From assembly GCA_023101885.1 (NCBI GenBank), contig JALPQD010000053.1, positions 3,784,447-3,848,446 on the forward strand: a stretch of 64,000 nt of DNA. Direction: 5' to 3'. How positions within the stretch are numbered: position 1 is the stretch's first letter; the number at the start of each line of letters is the position of its first letter. The notes below the pieces were generated by a model, which was not told the origin of the DNA, did no database searches, and was given only the letters and a program-made list of their open reading frames with translations. Shown here piece after piece: positions 44,501 to 55,675 of this stretch. The stretch is from Typhlomys cinereus (taxonomy: Eukaryota; Chordata; Mammalia; Rodentia; Platacanthomyidae). A program made the translations under genes and the position numbers.

Positions 44501-47500
44501 AGGTAGAGTTGATGAGGATGCTCTTTCCATATCGACAGCCTCTGGGAAGAAGCCCGCCTTTTTCTAACCATCTTTTTCTTTATATTCCTTCTTGAAGGGT
44601 AATTATTTTGCTTTTCAGGAAGCTTTTCTGCTACATATTTTCAAATATGGGTCATTTAGGAAATCTTTGACTCTCCCCCTGATGATATAATTGGGAAGAC
44701 ATAAACATGTTGTTAAGTGGCCATACTTGGAAGTTCCAAATAGGAAGGACTGCAATAAGAGCCACAACAGAAAAACAGCATTTATTATGTACTCTAAGTT
44801 GGCATCAGTTTTCAATTCATAACCTCAAACTATAAAGCCCAAGGGAAAGAACAGTTATAAGCGGTTGCTGCTAAAAGGGGAGGTTCATTTTTTTCCTCTT
44901 CGACAATTTGTATGATCTCAGCTTTAAGGTTTATATTTGTATTTTGATTTGTTTCTTTTCCTTCCTTCCTTCCTTCCTTCCTTCCTTCCTTCCTTCCTTC
45001 CTTCCTTCCTTCCTTCCCTCTCTTCTTCCTTCTCTCCCTCCCCCCTCTCTCCCTCCCTCTCCCCCTCCCTCCTCTCCTCCCTCTTTCCCTCCCTCCTTCT
45101 TTCTCTCTTTCTGAGACAGATTCTTACTATGTAGCTCTGGATAGTGGCATTGGTACTCATTATTTAGCTTTCAGATGGCTTCAAATACACAGCCATCCTT
45201 TTGCCACAGCCTCCCAAGTGCTGCAATTTCAAATGGTTACAAGTACACCCAGTTTCTTTCTTTTAAAAAATATTTACTTATTTAAAGTCAGTTCTCTCCT
45301 TCAGTAACCATGTGGGCTTCTGAGAGTCAAATTCAGGTTGGCCAGGTTTGTGAGCAAGAGTCTTATCCCTGAGCTATTTCATTAGCCATTTTTCTTTACA
45401 AGATTTTTTTTTTTTTTTTTTTTGGTAACACTGGAGAGTGAATCTCAGTCCTTACATACACTAGACAAGCTGTGATTGTGAGGTTACATTCCCAACTCTC
45501 TTTACTTTAAGGAGTATGTCCTGCTTCCTTTAGGCATTATACTCTCTATGAAGTTTCTCCATCCTCTCTAAACTCTACATTCCCATAATATTTAAACAGT
45601 TCTTTTTTCTGGGGTCATGCCTGGTGCTCCTACTACAAAGGAGAGGGAAAGATTTTTGTTGCTGCCTCTTTTCAGACAGTCCCACACCCTTTCTCACTGG
45701 CGCTGCAGACACACCAGAGTGAAGCTCTTGGGAGACGCAGCCCAGCGTTTGATGTTGGTGAGGCTCCACTCCTGGATCACTTCTTTGGTCTTCTCGTCCA
45801 CACGCATCACACATTCTTTAGTGATGCCCAGGAGCCTGGGCACGAGCTTATTCTTCCCTTTCATCTTTTCCTGGGAGACAGAGGGTGGTGCAGATGTTAC
45901 AGGTTAGAGGTCAAATGAGAGAAGAATGTTCAGATCAACTCAGCCCTGAGGTGGCGCTGAGGTGACCGAGAGCCCTAGACTGGCAGTGTTCATGACCAGG
46001 CAAGGACACTCTGTGAGGGACAAGGGGAAACGCTGGGTCAGGGGGGAAGTGGCTGTGGACTGATAACAGTCAGGTTTCCACCAGTTCAGACCTCTTGGGG
46101 GAAATGTGACTGAGCAGAGTCACAGACTTTCAGAGGAAGACAAAAGCAAGAGTAAGAAACAAAGAGAGCAGCGAAAGGATCCAGAACCCACCTTGACTAG
46201 GAAGAAGGAGACGCCGTAAGTCTTGAGGGAACGGGCCAGCTTTACATAGCGTACCTTGGCCTCAATCTCACTCATCTGCCCACAATTCTTATGTGCCTTT
46301 GAGTTGCAAACGGGAGAAGATTTAGCAAACTATGAGAAGATACCACTGCCATGGAACAAAAGTGGGATGTTAACTTGTTAACTGTAATGAGAAGGTATTA
46401 TGAGCACAAAGAAAGATTTAAGAAGGTAAGACATGAGTGAGAGATGCAATGTGGGCTGGCCAAGGAGACGCAGAAGCAACACGAGGAATATCATTAAGAA
46501 ACTTGCAGGCAGTCTAGAGGTATGAATAAGTTGTTAGGAGGTAGTAGGATCCACAACTCTCGGAGTTCAAAGAGGGAAGGCTTTTTGGGCTTAGTATTCA
46601 GAGTAGAGATCACAAATTACTCTCACAGTAATTTCAGGCATACTATCCAATTTGATACTTCCATAAGTTTTACCCAATGCTGGCACTGCCACCCCATGTT
46701 AGAGGTAAGGAAAATATTGACTTGAGCCAGGCATACTAGTTCATGCCTGTTATCCCAGCACTTAGGAGGCAGAGACAAGAGGACTGAAGTGAGCTGAGGC
46801 TAGCTTGAGATCACACCAAGTCTGAGTGAGACCAGTCTTGGCCACAGAATGAGACCCCATCTCAAAATCCAGAAGAGGAATTGCACAGCAAAAGCAGTGA
46901 TGGAGCTGGGAGCGGAGCCCCAAGTTCTGCTGTCCCAGTGCAGGAGAGGTGGGAGAACAATGTGGGAGGGTGCAGGGGAGGCGAGCAGAGATGGAGGGGA
47001 TGCAGAGGTCCATCAGCCAGGAAGAGCAAGCAGCAAGCTCCCAGCCGCTTTCCCCTACCCCAATTCACCTGGAAGATCTTACGCTCTCCTTTCTGCTTCA
47101 CATACTCCTTGGGCAGGAAGTCCTTCAGGCTACACCAGAAAAGGGAGGGTCAGCATGTGATGGTCAACTTCAGGGTTATGTGGGCCATGAACTGTGGGCT
47201 TCAGGAAATGCCTAGCACAGTGTCATCTCTGAGGAGGAGGGCTCTGGGGAAACTAGGTCTGGACTGTCTTCTGAAATGGCAGTGGCTTAGCATGAGCTCT
47301 GGAATGTGATCTGTTTTTCTTTCTGTGGGGAAGGGGCATGAGGAAACTTAAGTTGGAGGTTTGGTTCCCTGAGGAAAAGAGGACGCCAAGAGGGGAAAAG
47401 CTCCTGAAAGGATGATCATGCACTTAGGAAACTGAGAAAGCCACGTCAAGTCCTCTATGTATTCTGACAAGTATCAAAGGATGAGACTTGGAGAGCCTTT

Positions 47501-49475
47501 TAATTTAATATTCTCTATAAGGAAAATGTTACCCTGTTTTCCTGTGGCTAACATAGCAAATTCTTCAGACAATTAAAAAACAAAACAAACAAACGAACAA
47601 ACAACCCCCTGCCCCCCACAAAAGCAGTACAGGGGACAGGGCAGAGACCCCAGACTACATTCGTACTCTAATGGGGTCATGACGGTGGTGGCCGAAAGGG
47701 GACGGCTGTGGTGAAGCCAGGCCGAGCCACAAGGAGGGAGGCGCATGGATCACTCACTCAAGGAAGCCAGCTTTGTGCTTCTGCTCATTGTGGGGTCCAA
47801 ACTGGATCTGGCATTGGAAGCCGGCAAATTCACAGGCCTTGTCGAAGGAGACAGGGTGGGAACCATTCAGGATGTCGTCCCGGGCCTGGAGAATACAGGG
47901 AAAAGGGGGAAAATGTCACATGGGTAGAGAGATGTTCCTGCTGAACTTCTATCCTCTCAAGTCTTTTTCATACCTGTACGTAAAGAAGGTTCAGCTGTAC
48001 AGGGTCCCGGGAATCTACATTCTGGTCTGAGTAGAAGAACTTTCTTCGCAGCAGGAGTGTCTCGTGCTCTTCCACTCCCTGTTCCCTCAGTGTCCGGCCA
48101 TGGTCCAGCCAGTTCACTGGGACACAAAGAGTCCATTCAGTGCCAACCCCCCCTTACCTTGTGCTGCCTGGGTTTCGTGTAACTTGCCTCTTTTCCCTGA
48201 AACTCCATGATTCGGAGTTTCCCATGCCCCCAGTTTCTAATGCCCCCTTTCTTCCAGTTCTGCTTACACTCATCATCTGTGTGCAATTTCTGCTTCAGTT
48301 TCTCCATCTTCTTTTCATCTCTCAGCAGGGTCTTGTCTTTTCGTAAGGTCCCTGTCCCCTCATCCTTTTTCTCCTCCATCAGTTCCCGAACCAGTGAATA
48401 TTCATCATGGTTGGTAATGCCTGGGGAAGGAGGATGGTTGGGGAGTTTGTCAGCCACTGCACCCAAGTCTTTTGACAGAGTTGGAGCCTCCTGGCCTGGC
48501 CTTACTCCTTTGCCCAGTCCTCTACCAACGCTCCTCACCAATTCGGGCACAGATGGTCATAAGCATGTCAGTGACTGTCTTGGAGTCGTCTACCATGACA
48601 GTCTTCACAGTTCCATCTAGCATTCTGATCTTCAAAGGTCTCTGTTTCTTCCTGTACTCCATGGTGTCCTACAGGAAAAGGAGGTCAGAACCTATTTAAA
48701 CTATAGGCATTACTTCTGTTTTACATAGGCAGAGGGGAAGAAAGGGATTACTAAAAGGAAGACTATGGTAGTTCATTCCAAATCAGGACATTATGACTGC
48801 CTAAGACAGAAAGCAACATGGGTGTACTGGGGTGTATTTCAGTGGTAGAGTGCTGGTACAGCAAAGCGCTGGGCTGGCAGAGGTGGGGAAAGGGATGGCA
48901 GAAGGGAGATGGGGAAGGGACAAAAACAAGAGATGTGGGTACTCCGAACAAGTGGGACCAGGACAGCTGAGGGAAAGGATGTCGGTGGCTGTTAATGAAA
49001 AGGCACTCACCCCATTTCGGAGCATGTAGTAATCCAAAGCTTTCCCAGCCTCGAGCCATATGCCCTTTTTGGGGTCATCATCTGATAGAAACAATCCAAA
49101 GTCGTTGGCTAGAAGAGAAAGTGAATCACCTTAGACTTTCAAGAATCCTGCTGCAGCCCAGGAGCTACATCACGGCCCCTTACATGTTTCTCACATGTCC
49201 TAAAGAGGAATAAGGAGTCTTGGAGCGTAGACCTGAGAGGTCAGTAGCTTCAGAGCACAAAGGGAACACCCCTCACGGCCAAGAGTGTGAGAATGAGAAT
49301 GGGACAAGGACTCCCAATGCCTACCACCTGGGTAGTCAGACTCACGGGGGCCGGCCAGGGCCTCTGGGATCCGCTCTCGAATCATGCGGCAGGCGTCATA
49401 CACCATGGTAGATGGCTCAAACTGCATCGTCTTCACCACATTTCCGATGCTGATCTTCAGCGACAGTGCGACCAT
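25976..49475 (-). CDS. TLN1: Talin-1 (56 coding exons, one apparent +1 frameshift)
   Basis: Talin-1 links integrin beta tails to actin and activates integrins; it is the force-bearing core of focal adhesions. I followed 56 coding exons from the ATG at 49475 (MVALSLKISIGNVVKTMQFE) to the TAG at 25976-25978 (end SELRDEH). Exon lengths sum to 7627 nt; removing one extra C in exon 38 gives 7626 nt, exactly 2541 codons plus stop, the human length. Residue numbering lands correctly on known positions: W359 and L325 in F3, the calpain bond Q433-Q434, T833 in R3, E1770 in R9, R2526 in the dimerisation helix. All introns are GT-AG except intron 23 (GC-AG). Exon 1 is non-coding, ending at about 54989. 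Domain blocks are listed separately. As read, the frameshift would stop translation near residue 1661. Confidence 0.97.
27462..32094 (-). CDS. TLN1: TLN1 exons 38-51: rod R9-R12
   Basis: Exons 31961-32094, 31562-31663, 31314-31484, 31079-31228, 30872-30973, 30676-30795, 29800-29946, 29520-29686, 29216-29399, 29006-29131, 28792-28908, 28244-28429, 28051-28158, 27462-27567 (residues about 1652-2291). R9 carries the autoinhibitory face that covers the integrin site of F3, including E1770 (in LDQTKTLAES). Exon 38 holds the extra C: 134 nt where phase and downstream frame demand 133. Every other exon joins in frame. Confidence 0.95.
32259..36165 (-). CDS. TLN1: TLN1 exons 32-37: rod R7-R8
   Basis: Exons 36076-36165, 35850-35972, 33483-33626, 32890-33051, 32532-32672, 32259-32440 (residues about 1372-1651). 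R8 is a four-helix bundle inserted in R7 and is the docking site for LD-motif proteins such as DLC1, for vinculin and for actin. The 2.2-kb intron between 33626 and 35850 is almost entirely repeats. Exon 37 ends in phase 2 (ATG AG), which fixes the frame required of exon 38. Confidence 0.95.
33855..33975 (+). mobile_element. B1 SINE in TLN1 intron 33
   Basis: GGTGATGCATGCCTTGTAATCCC through TCTAGCCTGGGGTACGC to GACACTGTCTCAAAA with an A-rich tail. It is antisense to TLN1 transcription. A (TG)n run follows at about 34012-34046, and a further B1-tail fragment lies at 34150-34240. Confidence 0.7.
34215..34372 (+). repeat. Purine-rich (GGAA/GGGA)n simple repeat
   Basis: Nearly pure purine stretch of GGAA, GGGA and GAGA units in TLN1 intron 33. 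On the transcribed sense it is pyrimidine-rich. Low-complexity open frames here are not genes. Confidence 0.85.
34984..35245 (-). mobile_element. Antisense B2-like SINE in TLN1 intron 33
   Basis: A (TG)n tract at 34985-35023, then the reversed body (GGGTAGTGTGTGTGCCTGTG, GGATTGCTCTACCTCC, GGGATTTGAACTCAGATCTT) and head GAGCCATCTCTCCAGC. It is in the gene's sense, because TLN1 is also on the minus strand. Confidence 0.8.
35281..35370 (+). mobile_element. ID-like SINE
   Basis: GGGCAGTGTAGCTTACTCGT, TACTTGCCTAACATGCC and GGTTCAATCCCCAACACC with an A tail: a tRNA-derived ID-type unit. Confidence 0.6.
35521..35770 (-). mobile_element. Antisense B2-like SINE
   Basis: A (TG)n tract at 35524-35557, then the reversed body (GATTGCTCAACATCTTCACT, GCGCCACCTTCCATGCTGGG) and the B-box region CCAAACTCAGGTCCTTGTGC. 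The right end is decayed. Confidence 0.65.
36244..39195 (-). CDS. TLN1: TLN1 exons 22-31: rod R4-R6
   Basis: Exons 39079-39195, 38868-38981, 38551-38685, 38238-38366, 37968-38070, 37652-37860, 37201-37320, 36831-37028, 36510-36649, 36244-36337 (residues about 919-1371). The segments are alanine-rich amphipathic helices typical of talin rod bundles. Exon 23 ends CAG followed by GCAAGA, a GC-type donor. Exon 29 starts at LPPSTGTFQE; a nearer AG at 37018-37019 was rejected because it would lose four residues and break phase. Confidence 0.95.
38462..38534 (-). repeat. TLN1: 14-15 bp minisatellite next to the TLN1 exon 24 donor
   Basis: On the sense strand five units follow: TGTGGAAGCCCTGGC twice, TGTGCGGTCCTGGC twice, then TGCGGAAGCCCTGGC. 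The array begins 16 nt inside intron 24, right after the donor AAG|GTATGA (exon end 38551). Confidence 0.85.
39321..43504 (-). CDS. TLN1: TLN1 exons 14-21: rod R1-R3
   Basis: Exons 43391-43504, 43194-43302, 42774-42982, 42515-42613, 41430-41597, 40952-41246, 40247-40413, 39321-39449 (residues about 489-918). R3 is the least stable bundle, the first to unfold under force and expose vinculin sites; a member of its threonine belt (T833, in RILAQATSDL) is conserved. The intron between 41597 and 42515 is where a cassette exon 17b has been reported in human; I could not identify it here. Confidence 0.95.
43691..44157 (-). CDS. TLN1: TLN1 exons 12-13: head-rod linker with calpain site
   Basis: Exons 44081-44157 and 43691-43871 (residues 403-488). 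The flexible linker includes KSKDHFGLEGDEESTMLEDS and then STVLQQQYNRV. The calpain-2 cleavage bond lies between the first two glutamines after VL (Q433-Q434). Cleavage frees the head from the rod during adhesion turnover. Confidence 0.95.
44325..49475 (-). CDS. TLN1: TLN1 exons 2-11: FERM head (F0-F3)
   Basis: Exons 49346-49475, 49011-49108, 48539-48668, 48268-48420, 47974-48116, 47758-47885, 47069-47129, 46192-46296, 45715-45870, 44325-44426 (residues 1-402). F0 and F1 are ubiquitin-like folds; the F1 loop around KKDEGTGTLRKDK is the membrane-binding insertion. F2 binds acidic lipids. F3 is the PTB-like integrin-binding domain with KMKGKNKLVPRLLG and NIKRWAASPKSFTLDF (R358, W359). The start ATG has a strong context GCCGCCACCATGG. 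Confidence 0.96.
44952..45112 (+). repeat. 161-nt uninterrupted pyrimidine tract, (CCTT)n-rich
   Basis: Every base from 44952 to 45112 is C or T; the left part is a (TTCC)n tetranucleotide array, the right part mixed CCCT/CTT. It sits in TLN1 intron 10, so the sense strand of the transcript is a pure purine run. Confidence 0.95.
45113..45505 (-). mobile_element. Cluster of antisense SINEs (B1, B3-like, ID-like) in TLN1 intron 10
   Basis: 45113-45253 is an antisense B1 (GAGACAGATTCTTACTATGT, GCCTCCCAAGTGCTGCAA). 45265-45395 is an antisense B3/B2-type element (AAATATTTACTTATTTAAAG, GAGTCAAATTCAGGTTGGCC). 45420-45505 is an antisense ID-like unit after a T run (GTGAATCTCAGTCCTTACAT). Confidence 0.6.
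46725..46872 (+). mobile_element. B1 SINE in TLN1 intron 8
   Basis: GAGCCAGGCATACTAGTTCATG, GTTATCCCAGCACTTAGGAGG and GAGACCCCATCTCAAAAT. It is antisense to TLN1. Confidence 0.75.
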
Positions 49476-52400
49476 GGTGGCGGCTTCTGTTCTCCAGTCT
49501 GGCTACACCTGGCCCGTGGCATGGGGCATTAGCACACACTCTACTGGAGGACAGTCCCAGTAGGGGAGGGGTTTTTAAAAGGGACTCGACAAAACAAAGA
49601 GCAGTAAACTTGTTTTTGCCTCATTTGATAAAGTTTCAAAAGGCGAAGATGATTTCCATCAAATGAGCCAGTCCTGACCACTTCGGACGTCTCAGGAAGA
49701 GGCCGGTCTGCAGGGCACAATAGCAGCTCTGACATGCTGTGTCACCTGAGGACACCACCCTGCCGCACCACTGGAATCTGTGCTTCTCTTCTTCCGTGTT
49801 CCTCAGGCCCCTTGTCCTGGCTCGCCTCTTTTCCGGCCCTTCTCTGCCTTGCTGTTGTCTTTCCTGGGTATCTATCTGTCTCCTACCGTGTCCTGTGGGC
49901 TCTTCCCTGTCTAGGATTTTCAGAGCTCTGCCTTGCTTGACTCGTCACGTGACCTTCTCTCTTACTATGTAGCCTTCTCTGCAGAATGAGGATGTTGCAT
50001 GTGATCATTCCCAGGGCTCCTAAAGCCTTTAGCCGGCTGCTAGCTAGCGTATCAGAGAGACTATGTATTATCTGTTCTGGCCATTCAGCTATCTTCCAAC
50101 TGAAGTGGGGGAGCTCCTGAGGAGTCAAGAGTCAAGATACAATTATGATCTCTGTCCAAAGAGAGCCCAGAAATGACCTAGGTGACACTTCAGTTTTGCA
50201 AAAGGAGAAGTAGCCTCTAGGATGAGAAGAGCAAGTTTCTAGGCAGGTGAGAAAAATAGCCTTTCTGGGTCCTTATTCCTTCTAGGTCACCAAGTTGACG
50301 CTCAGGCCTAACTGGCCCTGCAACTCTCCTGTGAGCCAATCCTTCTCAGACCGCTGTTCTCCTCAGCCCCCTCCCACTTCTTAGTGGGTTAGAGGGGCCA
50401 CTGTGGCAGCAAGTGGTGCACAAGCCCATGAGGACAAGTCCACCTAGCAGCTGACCAGGTGATCTTGTATGGCCCGGGATTGGATGTCTCTTAACTACAG
50501 AGAGAATGGAGCCTCTCTGTTAACCACCTGGTAAACTGACAGCCTAAGGGGGTAAGCGTGATCGTGAGGGAGAGACAGGAAAGTAGAGTGGGGATAAGGA
50601 TGAGCCAGGGAAATTAGGAAAGGATAGGGAGGGGTAAAAAGGTCGGGAAAGATGGGGGGAGAATTGAAAGCCCAAATAGAAACAAGAGACGAATGTGGGA
50701 AAAACCTCAATCGGTGACCAGAAGGCTGTTTCTGACCATACGTACAGTCTAGGATGGTAATAGAACTACAACCCATTCCCTTTATCCCAAATGACATCAC
50801 CCTCCCCAGACTCCTCAGTTCTGATTCTCTGCCCCCTCCCCGTTCCTGGGGCACCTCTCCCAAAAGTGGGACAGACCTGGAGGTGAGTTGCTGACAAGAG
50901 AATGAGGGCTGAAGGGTCAGGGCAGCAGGAGTCCGAGGAACTGAAGCAGGACTAGAAGGACCTTTCAGCCTAAGCTGAAACTGACACCCGCCCTCTCCCT
51001 GCCTCCCCTCCCACTTCCTCCGGACATATGGATACCCACTTCTTCCTCAGAAGCCTCTGGTGAGACCCAGATAAGGGAGTTGAGTCATGCCTCCTCTAAC
51101 CTCTAGATTGGTCCTCAGTAGTTATCCACTAAGAAACTGGTTACTGAATGGGGATGGTGGCAACAAAGTCTCTGCAAGTATGACACTATCTGATGCCTCC
51201 CTGGTCTGAGAACTCTGCTACCCTTTCCATCATGTTTTACGGAACAGCGACAACACCCCTTCTAAGTCCCCCTCCCAGAGAACTCCTCCTCCCTCAATAC
51301 ATTCCAGAGATGCATTCCAGAGGAGTTGGGCAATTGGAGGGGGGGCAGTGGGAATGGAGGACAGGAGGTCAAAGCCCAGCAAGGAATGGAATGTAAATGT
51401 ACTGGGGCTAAGGAATTTGGGGTGCATGAAGAATATCATCAGTGCAGATACCCACAAAGGTAACTATAGAAAGATAGGGAGTTCCAGAGAGAGAGAGAGA
51501 AAGCGAGAGAGAGACAAAGAAAGAAAGAAAGCTGAAGAAAGAGTCAGAATGTAAGAGGGTTGGGGGAATAACACTCAGTCTGTTACCAAATTTGGCTTCT
51601 GAATCCGTAACCACGGGAGGGGAGGGAAGGGGAGGGCTTGTGGGTGAGACTGACATATCCGGCCTCCGGCTGCTGCTCAAGGCTCATTTAGGGCTGGACT
51701 GGGCAGCTGAAGGCTGGACCAGACTTCCTCCAATGCTGAGTTTTCACATCCTCACATGCCCTCATTCTCCTCTAAGGCATTCAAGTCTATACACTGAGCT
51801 CTTTTCCACAAAACTACCTAAGTTGCGTCTTCATAGACCTATATCAATATTAAAGCAGACCAGCTTTTTGCAGGGACCCCACCCCATACACCCAGCTTCC
51901 TGCGAACATAACTTCCCCACAAGTGCACCGACCCCCAACCCCTATCCTCCCAGGTATACATTCTTCCTCCATTCACCCAGCCGGCATTCCTTAAAGGCCC
52001 ATTGTGGGGAAGGCTCTAGGCCAAACTTTTAGTGGCAAGGAACCAAGATTAGTAAGACCTTGTTTTTGTCTTCTGAGGGCTGCTGCCAGCCCCCCAGGTG
52101 AGTAAGCTAAGGAGAGTTACCACAGAGGACAGGATGTGATAAAAGTGAAAATGTATGCTCAGAGAAGGGATCCTTTTAGATCAGGGAAGTGGGAACAAAA
52201 AGTGCCCATGAAAGGAGTCATTTGAAGTTACTATTTAAAAAAAAATAAAGATAATAAAAAGTAATAATGATTTTTCTTTTATTGACTATGTTATCTGCAT
52301 CGTATACAGAATTTCAATAATCCTTACAACAACCCTGCAAGGTAGGCATTATTATTTCCATTTTAACAGATTTAACTGAGACTTGAGAAAGTTAAATACT

Positions 52401-54988
52401 TGTCCAAATAATAAGTTGTGAATCCAGGATCCGAACTCAGGTCTCTTTGACTCCAAAGCTCAGTTTTCGCCATTACGCCAGCAGGAGATGAATCAAAGAT
52501 TGCATTCCAGGCAGAGAAAATAGCACAAGCAAAGGTGAAGCAAAAATCGTGGAGGAACATTCAGGGAAGTGAGCAGGTAGGCTGACGAAAGCACCTGCAA
52601 GGGAGCAGCGGTGGAAGTCAGGGTTAGGATGGAAAGGCAGAGGAGGAGGGGGGTGAGGAATTTTACCTACTAGACGGCAAAGGAGGTCAGGGAAGTTTTG
52701 AGCAGGTGAGGGGGTCTCCACAAAATTGAATTTCAGGAAAACTTGGGATAAAAATGGGTTAGAAGCACACTGTATTAGTACAAGTAAGAGATAATGAAGT
52801 CAAAATTAGAACTGTGGGAAGGAAGTTGTCACTTAGAGGAAATTTTAAGGGTAGAAATGACGGGACCTTATGACAGTCTCTTCTGCCAACACTCAGACCA
52901 AATCCCAAAGTCAGGCTGGGGTGTCACAGCTTTCAATGACTGGTAATCACTTAGTGACTACAGCAGCTTCAATTTAGTAATAAACTAATAAGGGAAGGGG
53001 GTGCAGGTTAAGGTGGGAATGGGGAGAAGGATATGTATGCTGTGATGAAGTAGAGGCAGATGGGTGGGGTTAGTGACTACATCATGCTGGGATGGGGAAA
53101 AAATGCATATACACTGGGGAAAGAATGATTCCATGCTCACGGCTAAGCTGGGGAATGACCGTGAGGTCAGATGTCAGGTCAGGTTGCAAGAGCTTGAGAA
53201 GAGATGGGAATGTGGTAAGTGGCTAAATTAGGTTGGGGCGGGGTAGGGGAGCAAAGGGGCATTGGCGGTGACCTTGTAGTGCTGGAGTTGGGGTGGGGGA
53301 GGGACAGCATGAGGCATAGCCAGTGACTGATCCAGCTGGGTAGGGGATAGTGGTCAGTGGCAGGGTCAAGCTGGGAGTGAAATGGGGGTGTGGTCAGTGG
53401 CCTGGCTGGGCGTGGGATCAGTAAGACCCAATTTCCTCTTTGGGTCTCATTTCCTCTTTTTCGCCTGGGGAGTGGGGGAAGGGGCTCTACAAGCAGACTA
53501 AGAAATTAAAGGAGATTCAGAACTAGGAGGTGCACACAACAAGGACTAGAGGTAGGGTATTCAGCGGTTAGCCAGGTGGTACACTGGTCTATAAGTGAGT
53601 GAAAATGTCCTGAGGGTGTTTTAATGATAATGAGAAAGCTCAGATTTGGTGAGGGTCAAATACAGTAGGATGTGTGAAAGAAAGGTAGGAATGATCAAGA
53701 ACAGCATGGGGACAGTAAGGGATGCATAGGGAAGGTTGCGCAATGCGGAACTGGGAATAAACTGGAGATGATGAAGAGGGAAGCAGGAGGGCTTTTAAAC
53801 TGTCAGGGAATTTAGTCACCCTCTTCCCTGACAGCAGTGGTCCTTGTCAGCTTCCCCCTCAGTCATGGGTCTCCTTTTCCCACTTAGTCTCCCCCACACT
53901 TCCTTATGACTAAAACCGTTTATATCTTTAGGGTCCCTGTCCATTTCCCACCTCTCACCTTGTAAACAAAATAATTCAGGAATCTCTGTCCCTCAACTGG
54001 GGTGACCTCAGTAAAAACTTAAGCTGAGCGAGTGAACTAAAGAAGCTGGACTCCCTCCCATATGCCTGCAATTCCAACTGAAATCCAGAACTCTAACCTG
54101 AAATGAGTTCGTGCCACCTCTCTGGGTGAAAGAGGCCTCTGTGACTACATAGGAATAAGAGACCTCTCCACAAGACAAAGGCTTGCTGCCAACCTCTTAA
54201 ATTTTACGTGCTCAAAGTCACTTCCGTGGCTGCAACCACAACTCCTAAAGTAGCCTCCAATTTCTGACCTTAGTTTCCTGATTTTCCATACTCTGACATT
54301 CATGCCTTTCCTAGCACTCATATAATATTTTTTTTTTATTCTTAAGGAACGAATCCCCGACTTTCATCCTAAATACCATCCCCTAAAGCTCACTTGTGAC
54401 TTGATTCCTAACATACTTTTTCACTGTTTATCCTTAATAGTGACCGTGACAATGGCCTTTAATCCCCAAAACGAACTTCTAACCTCATTCCGGTAGCTGG
54501 TTGATCCTTAACCTAACCCTGTACTCTGACTTACATTTCTGGCGAGCAAAATAATGACCTCAATTCTAAACCTCACACAAAACGGATCCGACTCCCGTAG
54601 TTGAAAAAAAAAAAAAAACAAAAAACTTAGACCAGTTTACAATTTAAAAAAGATCACGGACTCCTAAACCCAACCGCACCTAATCCCAGCTCACGCAGCG
54701 CTTGTCCTAACCGTCCACCCGCTATCAGCTAACTCCAAAGCCCATCCGCGCCCGGCACCTCGCTGCCGCACACGCTTCTGCCAAACCTGTCGCGGGCAGA
54801 CGCGACTCCTCCCACGAAGGAGGCCTAGTCTGTCGCAGCGCGGCCCGAGGAGCTGCAGCCCAAACCCAAACGCATCGGATGCTGACCGCCCCGGCGCGAC
54901 CCGACGCCGGGTACCCGGGGCAGGCGACCGCTCCCCGCCCGCCCTGCAGCCCCACCCGGACGCGCCAGCCCGGCCCGGTCCGGCCTAC
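49476..54988. other. TLN1: TLN1 intron 1 (first intron, non-coding)
   Basis: About 5.5 kb between the start-codon exon and the non-coding first exon. No other gene was recognised. An MIR is at 52300-52480; around 49740-50000 the sequence is C/T-rich; 53000-53600 is G-rich with short GTGG-type repetition. The acceptor of exon 2 lies just upstream of the ATG, most likely GTGTAG at about 49504-49509; this edge is uncertain because AG also occurs in the preceding GGCCAG. Confidence 0.6.
52300..52482 (+). mobile_element. MIR
   Basis: ACAACCCTGCAAGGTAGGCA, TTATTTCCATTTTAACAGAT, CTTGTCCAAATAATAAGTTG, GGATCCGAACTCAGGTCTCT and GACTCCAAAGCTCAG follow in the canonical MIR order. It is an ancient mammalian-wide SINE, unusually well kept. 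Confidence 0.8.
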
Positions 54989-55600
54989 CTGCACTGCCCG
55001 GCTCTGCGCCCCGCCCGCCGGCCCGCTAACCCGCTGGTTGTCCGGGTCGCTCTCGGGCTCCGGGCCTCGCCCTCCCTTCGACACCCTGGGCCACTTCCGT
55101 CCCAGGGACGTTCCCCCCCGCGGGCGGCGCCCTGGGCCCCGCTCTATGGTCGCGAGGGCTGCAGGAAGCTGCTCTGGCCGCAGCTCTCGCTGTCGGGAGC
55201 CCGCCGAAGACGGGCGGCCCCTCCCCGGCAGGAAGCAAGGGCGCGGCTCTAGCCGACGCAGAACATTCGAAGTGGGCCAGAGTTCCCTTAGACTCTATAA
55301 TTCTTCCTTTTTTCTAGCTCCGGGCGAAGGCGGGACCGGATCCGCAAAATCCCCGCCCTTGGGGAGTGAGCAAGCGGCGGGGACGGCCCCTTCATTTGCA
55401 TAGCCCCAGGGACGTGGCGCGCAGGCCACTTCCAAGCATGAGGGGGGGAAACCTCTGGGTCCCATGATGCCACGGGGCCGTGTGCGTCACTTGTGTTGTG
55501 TTGGAAGCTGTGGAGCATCGGGGTTGGGAGTCGGCTCGGCTTTAGGCAGCTAGGCCACCGACGGGGCGAGAACGCCCCAGGTAAAAAGTGGGCACTGACA
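54880..55600. promoter_or_regulatory. Bidirectional CpG-island promoter of TLN1 (minus) and CREB3 (plus)
   Basis: CpG-dense DNA from about 54880 to 55260 covers the presumed TLN1 exon 1, whose donor GTGCAG|GTAGGC ends the exon at 54989. CREB3 starts about 690 bp away in the opposite direction. Between them: a perfect octamer ATTTGCAT at 55394-55401, GACGTGGC at 55411-55418 (close to UPR-element cores) and TGCGTCA at 55483-55489 (CRE-like). There is no TATA box. The motifs are seen; factor binding is not shown. Confidence 0.7.
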
Positions 55601-55666
55601 GGTAGACCGAGGGGTCGAGCGCAGGGTTCGGGGATTGACTCTGCACCAGGAGATTCTTATCCGTAG
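55581..55666 (+). other. CREB3: Probable 86-nt intron in the CREB3 5-prime UTR
   Basis: GCCCCAG|GTAAAAAG at 55580/55581 is a good donor, and TTCTTATCCGTAG ending at 55666 is a good acceptor. Splicing would put the upstream ATG (55667) as the first three bases of the next exon. This is predicted only. Confidence 0.45.
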
Positions 55667-55675
55667 ATGTCACAA

